Source: UBA4717 sp045536775
GTDB taxonomy: Bacteria > Bacillota > Clostridia > Oscillospirales > CAG-272
Direction of reading: 5' to 3'
Length of the DNA stretch: 38,263 bases
Assembly: GCA_045536775.1 (NCBI GenBank)
Contig: JAZSOD010000038.1
Location: forward strand, 1 to 38,263
The notes under the pieces are model-generated. The model was not told the origin of the DNA. It searched no databases and saw nothing but the letters and a program-made list of their open reading frames with translations. Shown here piece by piece: positions 16,717-23,889 of the stretch; the stretch's first letter is position 1, and each line of letters begins with the position of its first letter. The position numbers were made by a program, and so were the translations under genes.

Positions 16717-17895
16717 TTAAACTTCGGGAATCTCGATCTCGATTTCGCGGCCGAGGTCAGCAGACTTCTTGATACCCGAAAGGATAGCCTGATTGTAAAT
16801 GATCTGGCTTGTGGGAACGGGAGCCTTTCCACCTTCCTTGATAGCGTCGAGGAAGGAACGAACCTTAACGTTGAAGCAGTTAACCTTGTTCTGCTTCATA
16901 GGAATCTGGGTTTCAACCTGCTCGCCGCCTACCTCGGAGTAGATGGTGAGAGGACCGCCGATAGAACCGTTCCAACAGTCGGTTGAAGGAATTCTGAGAC
17001 CGCCCTTAGTACCGAGAATAATGGTATCGCCGGGAGTATTGATGTTCATAGCCCAAGCTATTCTGAAGTCGAGAATGATGTCGTTCTCAAGACGAACGAA
17101 AGCAGCAGCAAAGTCGTCAACGCCGAACTTTTCAGCGTAATCAGGATGGTTTCTTGTAGCGTATGCTATATAGTTGGGATCCTTACCGAAGAAATCGGAA
17201 ACGTAACCTGTAACTGTGAGAGGCTTCGGATAGCCCACGGCATTAAGAACCATATCGAGAGAATAGCATCCGATGTCACCGAGAGCACCGAGACCGCCTG
17301 TTTCCTTTTCGATAAATGTTGTACCGAAGGGAACCGGAATACCGCGGCGTCTTCCGCCGCCTGTCTGGATGTAGTAGATCTTACCGAGAACTCCGGATTC
17401 AACTACCTTCTTAACCATCTTCATGTTTTCATCAAATCTGGGCTGGAAGCCGATGGAAAGGATCTTTCCGGATTCCTTTTCAGCCTTGCAGATCTCGATA
17501 CCTTCTTCGAGAGTTACGCACATAGGCTTCTCAAGAAGAACGTTTACACCCTTTTTGAGAGCGTAAATTGTACAGTTAGCGTGCTGCATGTTGTATGTAC
17601 ATACGCTTACTGCATCAAGCTTGAGGCTTTCATCGTCAAGCATGGACTTGTGGTCGGGGTAGCACTTAACACCATCAACACCGTGCTTCTTAAAGAAAGC
17701 TTCAGCCTTGCCGGGAATAAGGTCAGCACCCGCAACGATCTCAACGTCTTCAAACTCTTTGTACTGCTTGATGTGAGCGTCAGCGATCCAACCTGTACCG
17801 ATGATACCAACTCTGAGCTTTTTGCCGGTATCAATAGTCTTTTTTTCGTCCTGTACGTCTTCAAACGCATTCAGGATCTTATCTTCATTTGCCAT
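16717..17895 (-). CDS. Gfo/Idh/MocA family NAD(P)-dependent oxidoreductase (copy 1)
   Basis: A 392-aa oxidoreductase, first of a tandem pair. The Rossmann motif is GIIGTGWIADAH (about 30-41), followed by EKPMCVTLEEG and GDIGCYSLDMV with the DxGxY-type active site. Compared with copy 2, the region after the EKP motif is nearly collinear, including the GKIYYIQTGGGRRRGIPV and AILDFRIAWAMN-like blocks, so the two arose by duplication. Differences cluster at the N-terminus and in the FFGKDPNYIAYATRNHPDYAE loop, where copy 2 has GTNPETVCSSAGNTTPWAGEY, so substrate preference may differ. The promoter lies 30-60 bp upstream; the ribosome-binding site is a GGGGG tract. Confidence 0.9.
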   Translation of the reverse strand: MANEDKILNAFEDVQDEKKTIDTGKKLRVGIIGTGWIADAHIKQYKEFEDVEIVAGADLIPGKAEAFFKKHGVDGVKCYPDHKSMLDDESLKLDAVSVCTYNMQHANCTIYALKKGVNVLLEKPMCVTLEEGIEICKAEKESGKILSIGFQPRFDENMKMVKKVVESGVLGKIYYIQTGGGRRRGIPVPFGTTFIEKETGGLGALGDIGCYSLDMVLNAVGYPKPLTVTGYVSDFFGKDPNYIAYATRNHPDYAEKFGVDDFAAAFVRLENDIILDFRIAWAMNINTPGDTIILGTKGGLRIPSTDCWNGSIGGPLTIYSEVGGEQVETQIPMKQNKVNCFNVKVRSFLDAIKEGGKAPVPTSQIIYNQAILSGIKKSADLGREIEIEIPEV

Positions 17896-17925
17896 TATAA
17901 ATATCCCCCTTTTTGGATTTACTTA

Positions 17926-17955
17926 ATTTTACCATATTGCAAATACAAAAGTCAA
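17926..17955 (-). promoter_or_regulatory. Promoter of the oxidoreductase pair
   Basis: On the minus strand the -35 is TTGACT (17950-17955) and the -10 is TAAAAT (17926-17931), with an 18-bp spacer. Confidence 0.6.
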
Positions 17956-18046
17956 CCCATTATTTGCTTTTTTTCTTATAATCATGAAGTTTTTTCTTTG
18001 ATTTTACGTAATACTCGAAGCTGTTTGCAGAGAACGCAGAATATGG

Positions 18047-18487
18047 TCATCGATTGTTGAATTTACCCTTCTTTTTGCCTTTTTTGCTTGATGTTAAAAG
18101 TCCGCCGATAAAAGATACGAGGGGATACGTAAAAAAAGCAAATTGAGAGAGAGAGCCGCTGCCTCCGTCAATGGAAATGCTGACACAAAAAGAAACGAGA
18201 GCAAGCACAGCACCCGTAGCGATAGCGCAAACGCTCGGTATCTCCTTACATAATTTTGCAGAGAAGACGCCCGAAAGTAAAAGAGTAATAGCTACCGATG
18301 CGTATCCGATGGGAGCGCAAAGACTGTCGGGATCATTTGTGCTCATAGCGGCTGCGGCACCGCAAAAAAGCAATGCCGAAAGCACACATACGGACAAGGC
18401 TAAGCTTTTAAGCCCTGACCACAGTATGCTTTCGGCAACCGATCTTTCTTTTGCTTTGTTAAATTTTGCGCCTGATTTTTTCTTCAT
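18047..18487 (-). CDS. Small four-helix membrane protein (TIGR04086-like)
   Basis: A 146-aa protein with a basic N-terminus (MKKKSGAKFNKAKER), four predicted membrane helices (about 26-47, 61-78, 86-104, 116-131) and a very basic C-terminal tail (SSKKGKKKGKFNNR). The position just downstream of yajC and the size fit the uncharacterised TIGR04086 membrane family found at this locus in clostridia; that assignment is from memory of gene neighbourhoods and helix pattern, not strong motif identity. It probably shares the yajC transcript, with a 70-bp gap and no terminator between. Confidence 0.7.
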   Translation of the reverse strand: MKKKSGAKFNKAKERSVAESILWSGLKSLALSVCVLSALLFCGAAAAMSTNDPDSLCAPIGYASVAITLLLSGVFSAKLCKEIPSVCAIATGAVLALVSFCVSISIDGGSGSLSQFAFFTYPLVSFIGGLLTSSKKGKKKGKFNNR

Positions 18488-18557
18488 AAATAATCAATCC
18501 TTCCAAAAAATTTTGTTCAGTAGATTATATGAAGAAAAAAATCACGTTATGAGAAGC

Positions 18558-18887
18558 TTATTGAGCGTCCTCGGCCTTTACGTCAACGCATCTTACCGCG
18601 CTCTTGAGGATTCTTATCTTGGTTCTGTCTGCACTTGTTTCGAGAAGTACGGTTTCGTCCTTGATGCTGATTATCTTGCCGATGATACCGCCGATAGTGG
18701 TTATCTCGTCGCCTACCTGAAGATTATTTCTCATATTAGCGGTTTCCTTTTCCTGCTTTTTCTGAGGTCTGTACATAATGAAGTAGAAAACAACGAAAAG
18801 AACTGCGAGCATAATGAAGGTGTAGATCGTGCCTCCTGCGTTTGCCTGCTGTGTTGCGGAAGCTGCCTCGTCGAGTAAAAATAACAT
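18558..18887 (-). CDS. yajC: Preprotein translocase accessory subunit YajC
   Basis: A 109-aa single-span protein. A short N-terminal exposed segment is followed by the hydrophobic helix FIMLAVLFVVFYFIMY, the signature RPQKKQEKE, then the cytoplasmic domain with LQVGDEITTIGGIIGKI and DETVLLETSADRTKIRIL. YajC associates with SecDF-SecYEG. The start is supported by AAAGGAG nine bases upstream of the ATG. Confidence 0.95.
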   Translation of the reverse strand: MLFLLDEAASATQQANAGGTIYTFIMLAVLFVVFYFIMYRPQKKQEKETANMRNNLQVGDEITTIGGIIGKIISIKDETVLLETSADRTKIRILKSAVRCVDVKAEDAQ

Positions 18888-18920
18888 AGTAGAGTTCTCC
18901 TTTGAAAGTTAGTTAACAAG

Positions 18921-18949
18921 ATTATATATCACTTTTCGCCTGAATTCAA
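18921..18949 (-). promoter_or_regulatory. Promoter of yajC
   Basis: On the minus strand the -35 is TTGAAT (18944-18949) and the -10 is TATAAT (18921-18926), with a 17-bp spacer. Confidence 0.65.
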
Positions 18950-18977
18950 GGCTTTTGTGTAAATTCATAAAAACTTT

Positions 18978-19008
18978 ACGGAATAGAGAGTTGGGGGGAT
19001 TCATATAC
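18978..19008 (+). promoter_or_regulatory. Possible sigma-E-type promoter of the spoIIIA operon
   Basis: A CATATACAT element near 19000 with an upstream GAATAGA about 14 bp away weakly resembles the sporulation sigma-E consensus. In Bacillus the spoIIIA operon is sigma-E dependent. The match is loose. Confidence 0.3.
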
Positions 19009-19022
19009 ATTTGTATCAGAGG

Positions 19023-19041
19023 AGCGCCGATGGCGCTTTTT
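19023..19041 (+). terminator. Terminator-like hairpin in the spoIIIA leader
   Basis: AGCGCC-GAT-GGCGCT followed directly by TTTT forms a compact 6-bp GC stem with a U tract. It sits about 50 bp upstream of spoIIIAA, on the coding strand, and overlaps a possible 8-codon reading frame (19030-19056) preceded by AGAGGAG. Confidence 0.45.
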
Positions 19042-19091
19042 GAATTGATTTGCTGATTTATAAACCGCTCCTGCGGCGATTGGAGATTTTG

Positions 19092-19961
19092 ATGGAAAAC
19101 AGAAAAGAACTTGATAAAATTCTTGCCTTGCTGCCTGCGAGAATATGCGCTGCAATAGATGCTGCGTGCGACGGTATAAGTGGAAGCAATATAAACGAGC
19201 TGAGGCTCAGACGTGACCGTCCCGTATCGCTCACGGTTGACGGCAAAAATATAATTCTTCCCGTCAGATGTATGGCGTCCGAAATAAAAGGGGCGGTGCT
19301 TGCTCTCTGCGGCGGCTCGCCGTATGCGTTTGCATCCGAAATAGAGCAAGGATATCTTCCAATGACCGACGGAATACGTTGCGGTGTTTGCCCGAGCTTC
19401 GGCAGGGGCGCGTCGGTAGACGAGATCACATCGCTCTGCCTGCGTTTTCCGTACGATACAGAGTGCGCACACGGGATTGACTTGCTTTGTTTTGACGGTA
19501 ACAGAGTTATCCCGAGCCTGTTGTTTTCACCTCCCGGCGTTGGGAAGACCACCGTGCTGCGAATGCTTATCAGAAGTATGTGTTCGGGAGACTCGCCGCT
19601 GCGCGGTGCGGTTATTGACACCAAACGTGAGCTTTATACCGCAAGGAGTGCGTCGAATACTCTTACCGACTATCTTTTCGGCTATTCCAAGGGTGCGGGC
19701 ATAGAGCTTGCAACGCGTACCCTGTCGCCCGAGGTAGTCTTCTGTGATGAGATCGGCTCTGAGAGTGACGCTATGTCTATACTCGAGGCGGCAAACACGG
19801 GTGTCCCCCTTATAGCGAGTGCCCACGCAGACGGCTTTGAATCGCTTGTGAAGCGCCCTCATATAAAAAGACTTATTGATGCCCGTGTGTTTGAGAGATG
19901 CATAAGAATAAAACGTGAGTTTTCCTCGCACAGCTTTGAATTTGAGACCACAGAGCTTTGA
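19092..19961 (+). CDS. spoIIIAA: Stage III sporulation protein AA (ATPase)
   Basis: A 289-aa secretion-type ATPase of the SpoIIIA-SpoIIQ channel linking mother cell and forespore. It has ELRLRRDRPVSLTVDG near the N-terminus, Walker A PPGVGKTT (about 147-154), a VVFCDEIG Walker B and IASAHADGFESL. The ATG at 19092 is chosen because GGAG lies six bases upstream; an in-frame ATG at 19050 has no ribosome-binding site. It is the first gene of a contiguous AA-AH operon on the plus strand, divergent from yajC. Confidence 0.96.
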   Translation: MENRKELDKILALLPARICAAIDAACDGISGSNINELRLRRDRPVSLTVDGKNIILPVRCMASEIKGAVLALCGGSPYAFASEIEQGYLPMTDGIRCGVCPSFGRGASVDEITSLCLRFPYDTECAHGIDLLCFDGNRVIPSLLFSPPGVGKTTVLRMLIRSMCSGDSPLRGAVIDTKRELYTARSASNTLTDYLFGYSKGAGIELATRTLSPEVVFCDEIGSESDAMSILEAANTGVPLIASAHADGFESLVKRPHIKRLIDARVFERCIRIKREFSSHSFEFETTEL

Positions 19962-19973
19962 CGGAGATTGAAA

Positions 19974-20459
19974 ATGTTGAAAATTTTGGGGATAGGTTTG
20001 ATTACGGTTATCGTAAGTATATGGGGAGAAAGTCTTGTTGCAAGGCAAAAGAAACGGATCAAGGCTCTCGAGGCGCTTTTACGCCTCGCAGAAGACCTTG
20101 AAGCAAAAATCAGAAGCTTTCACGTCCCCGTGAGATCGATACTTGCCGAGCATAAGTACGGGATTCTTGCAGAGTCGGGATTTCTTGAGCTTGCCGTTCA
20201 AAGTACAAGCCTTTCCGAAGCCGTTCGTCAAAAAGCGGACGAGCTCTGCCTTGATATGCGTGACGTATCGCTTATATCGGAATTTGGCGGAGGCCTCGGT
20301 CAGTATTCGATCGACGAGGAGGCTAAAAGGTGCGCTTATTATATAGGAGAGATAAAAAAGCTGCTTGATGACGCGAGGCTCAAGCTGCCGGGCGAAGCAA
20401 AGCTTTTCAGAAGTGCGGGGATAATGTGCGGAATACTCGCGGCGGTATTTTTAATATAA
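19974..20459 (+). CDS. spoIIIAB: Stage III sporulation protein AB
   Basis: A 161-aa membrane-anchored component with an N-terminal helix (ILGIGLITVIVSIWGESLV), a helical central region and a hydrophobic C-terminal end (AGIMCGILAAVFLI). The FGGGLGQYSIDEE segment is typical of the family. It starts 12 bases after spoIIIAA with a GGAG ribosome-binding site seven bases before the ATG at 19974; a TTG two codons upstream is less likely. The fold is related to archaeal/type II secretion membrane components. Confidence 0.93.
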   Translation: MLKILGIGLITVIVSIWGESLVARQKKRIKALEALLRLAEDLEAKIRSFHVPVRSILAEHKYGILAESGFLELAVQSTSLSEAVRQKADELCLDMRDVSLISEFGGGLGQYSIDEEAKRCAYYIGEIKKLLDDARLKLPGEAKLFRSAGIMCGILAAVFLI

Positions 20460-20490
20460 TGAGGTAAGGACAAATGCGGAGGAAAGGGAA

Positions 20491-20688
20491 ATGGAGATCG
20501 GTTTTATTATGAAGGTGGCAGGGATAGGACTTGTTGTCAGCGTGGCGGGGCAGATACTCTCAAAATCGGGAAGAGAGGAGCAGTCCACCTTCGTTACGAT
20601 AGCAGGGATAATAGTTGTGCTTGTGCTGCTTGTGGGGCAGATGAAGGAGCTGTTCGGACTCATTGGGACGGTATTCGGTCTGGTATGA
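20491..20688 (+). CDS. spoIIIAC: Stage III sporulation protein AC
   Basis: A 65-aa protein with two membrane helices (about 6-22 and 33-62), the usual SpoIIIAC size. GQILSKSGREEQSTFVTIAG matches the family loop. It forms a membrane pair with SpoIIIAD, whose start overlaps its stop by four bases. Confidence 0.94.
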   Translation: MEIGFIMKVAGIGLVVSVAGQILSKSGREEQSTFVTIAGIIVVLVLLVGQMKELFGLIGTVFGLV

Positions 20689-21068
20689 GCATAGTAAAAT
20701 ACTGCGGGCTTGCGCTTGTGACGGTTGCCGCGGCTATGATAATAGCTGAGCTTAAGCCAAGCGTTTCAAAGCTGGTCACCCTTACCGTATGCGCAGGATT
20801 TTTGTGCGCCGCCGTTGCAAGTCTGTACCCATCGTACAAATATTTAAGCAGTCTTATATCGGACACGCCCCTGTCAGATTATGCGTCTACTCTTTTGAAG
20901 GCGCTCGGTGTTGCCCTTGCAGTTGAGATAAGTGCAGACGTTTGCAAGGATGCCGGAGAGGGAGGACTTGCCTCAAAGCTTGAAATGATAGGCAGAGCTG
21001 AGCTTCTTCTGCTTTCTCTGCCTCTTATAAGTGAGCTTATCGAGAGGGCGAGGTCACTTTTACTATGA
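20685..21068 (+). CDS. spoIIIAD: Stage III sporulation protein AD
   Basis: A 127-aa integral membrane protein with four hydrophobic segments and the family block LLKALGVALAVEISADVCKDAGE followed by ASKLEMIGRAELLLLSLPL. It overlaps spoIIIAC and spoIIIAE by ATGA at both ends, which suggests translational coupling. Confidence 0.95.
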   Translation: MSIVKYCGLALVTVAAAMIIAELKPSVSKLVTLTVCAGFLCAAVASLYPSYKYLSSLISDTPLSDYASTLLKALGVALAVEISADVCKDAGEGGLASKLEMIGRAELLLLSLPLISELIERARSLLL

Positions 21069-22171
21069 AAAAGATCTTACTTTCTCTCGTTTTGCTTCTG
21101 TTTTTGGGACAAGCGTTTGGCATAAGCTCATATGCCGAGGAATTCTCTGAAATAAGCGAACTTGAAAAATACATACCGAAGGAGGCGCTTGAGAAGCTTC
21201 CCGAGGGAATATTTGAGTACGGAGGTGCCGCGAACAAGCTCTCAGCGGGATATTTCTTACGGCTTATCGTCGATACGCTGAAGGGGGCAACGGGAAGTGC
21301 TACAATAGAGCTTGGCGCACTTGCGGCTCTCGTGGTCATTGCATCACTTATGCACAATATGACGCAGTCTTCACGCATCGGAGGACTTGATAGCGGATTT
21401 TCCGCCGTCAGCGGTCTGTGCGTGTGCGTGTCTGTTTTCGGAGGTCTGACAAAGCTTTTTGAAATGACCGAGGGTTATCTCAAAGCTCTTTCTTCCTTTG
21501 CAAATGCTATTACTCCTGCCGTTGCCGCGCTTTATATAGCGGGTGGAAATATAACTGCAGGCGCGGTGAGCCGAACGGGACTTTTGCTCGGTATTACTCT
21601 GCTTGAAAATATAAACGCCCGTGTCCTTTTTCCCGTGCTTCAGATAAGCCTTGCTTTCGCCCTTGCACGAGCCGTATCTCCGAAGCTCAGACTCGGTACG
21701 CTTTCGGGATTTATAAAAGGTGTGCTCGGTGTGGGTATCGGCATAACGGTTGCGGCGATATCCGCGATAGTGGCGTTCCAGAATACTCTTGCAGGTGCTG
21801 CTGATTCACTTGCGGCAAGGGCTGTAAAATTTGCGGCGGCGAGCTTTATTCCAATAGTCGGAGGCGCAGTCAGCGAGGCGGTAAGGACGGTCTCGGGCAG
21901 TATAAGCTATCTGAGAACAACGGTGGGAGGCATCGGGATCGCGGTTATTTTGATAATAGCTTTGCCGCCGTTCGTTTCGCTTATGATAACAAGAATAAAT
22001 CTCGCACTTGCGGCATCTCTTGCCGATCTGCTCGGATGCGAGAGGGAGTGCGCGGTCATAAAGGAGGCGGGTGGACTTGTAAATTACCTTATCGCTTTGG
22101 TTTCTTTAATGGCGGTTTTGTTTATTTACTCCATGACCGTGCTTGCGCATTGTGCAAGCTCGTACGCATAG
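21065..22171 (+). CDS. spoIIIAE: Stage III sporulation protein AE
   Basis: A 368-aa polytopic membrane protein with an N-terminal signal-like helix (LLSLVLLLFLGQAFGISSYA), an exported acidic segment, and about seven further helices. The conserved FAAASFIPIVGGAVSEAVRTV block and VSLMAVLFIYSMTVLAHCAS end match SpoIIIAE, the channel's largest membrane subunit. Confidence 0.95.
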   Translation: MKKILLSLVLLLFLGQAFGISSYAEEFSEISELEKYIPKEALEKLPEGIFEYGGAANKLSAGYFLRLIVDTLKGATGSATIELGALAALVVIASLMHNMTQSSRIGGLDSGFSAVSGLCVCVSVFGGLTKLFEMTEGYLKALSSFANAITPAVAALYIAGGNITAGAVSRTGLLLGITLLENINARVLFPVLQISLAFALARAVSPKLRLGTLSGFIKGVLGVGIGITVAAISAIVAFQNTLAGAADSLAARAVKFAAASFIPIVGGAVSEAVRTVSGSISYLRTTVGGIGIAVILIIALPPFVSLMITRINLALAASLADLLGCERECAVIKEAGGLVNYLIALVSLMAVLFIYSMTVLAHCASSYA

Positions 22172-22180
22172 GGAGGACTA

Positions 22181-22741
22181 ATGCAAAATTATATTTTTTC
22201 AACAATTGCGGCGGCGTGTGCCGTTGAGCTTATACTTGAATTTGCCCCGTTTATAAAGGACGCTACCCTGAAAAAATACCTGCGTTACGTGTTTGCGCTT
22301 GTCCTGTCACTATGTATTGTAGCTCCGTTTTCAGACTTGGTAAGCTTTGGGGAGATAGCTGCGGCGCTTGACGTCAGAGGGGATACAGGTGTTCGTACAG
22401 ATACCGGTTATATTTATTTTGAAGACGACTCTTTTTTATGCGAGAGTGATGAGTGGGGAGTGCCCAAGCGGGACAGTACTGCCGCTTGTGATATGTATAT
22501 AAGGGAGTGTTGCTTTGGTATAATCAGAAACGCAAAGAGTGCGCTTTCAAGCAAATTTTCACTTGAGTTAAGTGAGATCAGTATAGGTATATCCTTTGAC
22601 CTGTCAGACGTGTCGGATATCAGTCTTATATGTGCTTACGTTAATATAAGCAGGGATAGCAGATACCTCAAAAGCGACGTGCGCGATTACCTTGAGAATA
22701 CTCTCGGATGCAGAGTATATGGAACGGGGGTGAGTAAATGA
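22181..22741 (+). CDS. spoIIIAF: Stage III sporulation protein AF
   Basis: A 186-aa protein with two N-terminal membrane helices (VELILEFAPFIKDATLKKYLR, then a hydrophobic FALVLSLCIVAPF) and a periplasm-equivalent C-terminal ring-building-like domain. Its stop overlaps the spoIIIAG start by ATGA. The sequence is divergent, but position and topology are diagnostic. Confidence 0.9.
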   Translation: MQNYIFSTIAAACAVELILEFAPFIKDATLKKYLRYVFALVLSLCIVAPFSDLVSFGEIAAALDVRGDTGVRTDTGYIYFEDDSFLCESDEWGVPKRDSTAACDMYIRECCFGIIRNAKSALSSKFSLELSEISIGISFDLSDVSDISLICAYVNISRDSRYLKSDVRDYLENTLGCRVYGTGVSK

Positions 22742-23082
22742 CGGATTTCATAAAAAAAGCGGTGAAAGCTATCGGTGGCGGTAAACACGCCGCAATAATG
22801 GCGGCGCTTCTTGTCGTCGGGGTACTTCTTACGGCGTTTGGCGGAGGTTTTCCCGAACTGCGCGTCAATGAAGCAAAAAAGATAGAGCGCCTTTGCGAAA
22901 GGGTATGTCCCGACACAGAGGTCTACGTCACCGTAAATACCGACGTATCGGGCAAAGTCACGGGGATCGCAGTCGTATGCGAGAAGGGGAACATGGCAGG
23001 AGTCAAGCTGACCGTTTGCGAAATGCTAAGTACTCTTTATTCCATTCCGACATCGCAAATATACGTAACCGGTTTTATGTAA
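22738..23082 (+). CDS. spoIIIAG: Stage III sporulation protein AG, unusually compact
   Basis: A 114-aa protein: a cytoplasmic tail, one membrane helix (about 18-35) and a minimal ring-building motif that runs from PELRVNEAKKIERLCERV through EVYVTVNTD to VTGIAVVCEKGNMAGVKLTV and SIPTSQIYVTGFM. Bacillus SpoIIIAG is about twice as long (229 aa), because an inserted beta structure interrupts the motif; here only a few residues (DVSGK) connect the two halves. All frame edges are intact and it overlaps spoIIIAF by ATGA, so this looks like a naturally short form and not a truncation. Confidence 0.9.
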   Translation: MTDFIKKAVKAIGGGKHAAIMAALLVVGVLLTAFGGGFPELRVNEAKKIERLCERVCPDTEVYVTVNTDVSGKVTGIAVVCEKGNMAGVKLTVCEMLSTLYSIPTSQIYVTGFM

Positions 23083-23145
23083 CAGTCATATATCAAAAAA
23101 TCACACATATAATTTGAATGTAAACGTTATTAAAGGAGAAATATT

Positions 23146-23781
23146 ATGGATAACAACGCAAACGAAAAATATGACCGCAAGTTGACCGATATCCCCGTAA
23201 GCGAAGAGGGCACCGAGCTTGTGGAGGCTTACCGATTATCAAAGGTTAAGATGGCGGCGAAGAAGGTAAAAAGTGCAGTTATGTCGATAGGCACCAGAAC
23301 TATCGTAATAATATGCTCGGTATTACTTATAGGCTTCGCAGTAATACTTAACTATGCTCTTGCCGACACGACCGACCCTGTCGAATTCGAGCCGACTGGC
23401 GACATGACTGACGATGGATCAATGTACGTAGAGGACACGTACTTCGCCTCCTCTATACTCAGTCGCGAACAGGCTCGTGACGAAGCGATAGAGGTTCTTA
23501 AAACGGTTGTAAACAACGAGGCGGCGCTTGAAAGCGCTAAGGAGACCGCGCTCGGAGATATCGCACGTATAGCGGGAGAGATAGAGGTTGAGGCTAATAT
23601 CGAGACCCTTATCAAGAGCAAGGGCTTTGAAGAATGTATTGCAGTTGTAACAGGCTCGAACGCAAACATAATAGTGAAATCTGACGGACTTCTCCAGAAC
23701 GAGCTTTCTCAGATAAAAGAGATAGTTTATGAGCAGGCGGGAATAGATCCCGTAAACATAAAAATAGTCGAGAAGAACTAA
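23146..23781 (+). CDS. spoIIIAH: Stage III sporulation protein AH
   Basis: A 211-aa protein with a cytoplasmic N-terminus, one membrane helix (about 51-67, IVIICSVLLIGFAVIL) and a C-terminal ring-building domain (SREQARDEAIEVLKTVVNNE and GFEECIAVVTGSNANIIVKS). It pairs with forespore SpoIIQ in the engulfment channel. AAAGGAG lies eight bases before the ATG. It is the last gene of the operon, followed by a strong terminator. Confidence 0.95.
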   Translation: MDNNANEKYDRKLTDIPVSEEGTELVEAYRLSKVKMAAKKVKSAVMSIGTRTIVIICSVLLIGFAVILNYALADTTDPVEFEPTGDMTDDGSMYVEDTYFASSILSREQARDEAIEVLKTVVNNEAALESAKETALGDIARIAGEIEVEANIETLIKSKGFEECIAVVTGSNANIIVKSDGLLQNELSQIKEIVYEQAGIDPVNIKIVEKN

Positions 23782-23784
23782 TTA

Positions 23785-23815
23785 AATATCCGCGGCAGCC
23801 GCCGCGGATATTTTT
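23785..23815 (+). terminator. Terminator of the spoIIIA operon
   Basis: AATATCCGCGGC / GCCGCGGATATT is a 12-bp stem with a 4-base loop, followed by T residues, directly after the spoIIIAH stop. Confidence 0.94.
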
Positions 23816-23841
23816 GTCTATAGCTCTCATATATTAAAAGC

Positions 23842-23874
23842 AAAGACCTCTGCAAACTTGTTGCAGAGGTCTTT
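23842..23874 (-). terminator. Terminator of the secreted cohesin-like gene
   Basis: AAAGACCTCTGCAA / TTGCAGAGGTCTTT is a 14-bp perfect stem. T-rich sequence flanks both sides, so it may act bidirectionally. It lies just beyond the stop at 23890. Confidence 0.85.
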
Positions 23875-23889
23875 TGTTGTTAAGGAGAA

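Noticed and set aside
17146..18060. Long open frame on the plus strand (about 304 codons) antisense to the first Gfo/Idh/MocA gene
   Set aside because: It mirrors a well-supported gene on the other strand, has no ribosome-binding site, and its translation is Cys/Asn-rich without any family pattern.
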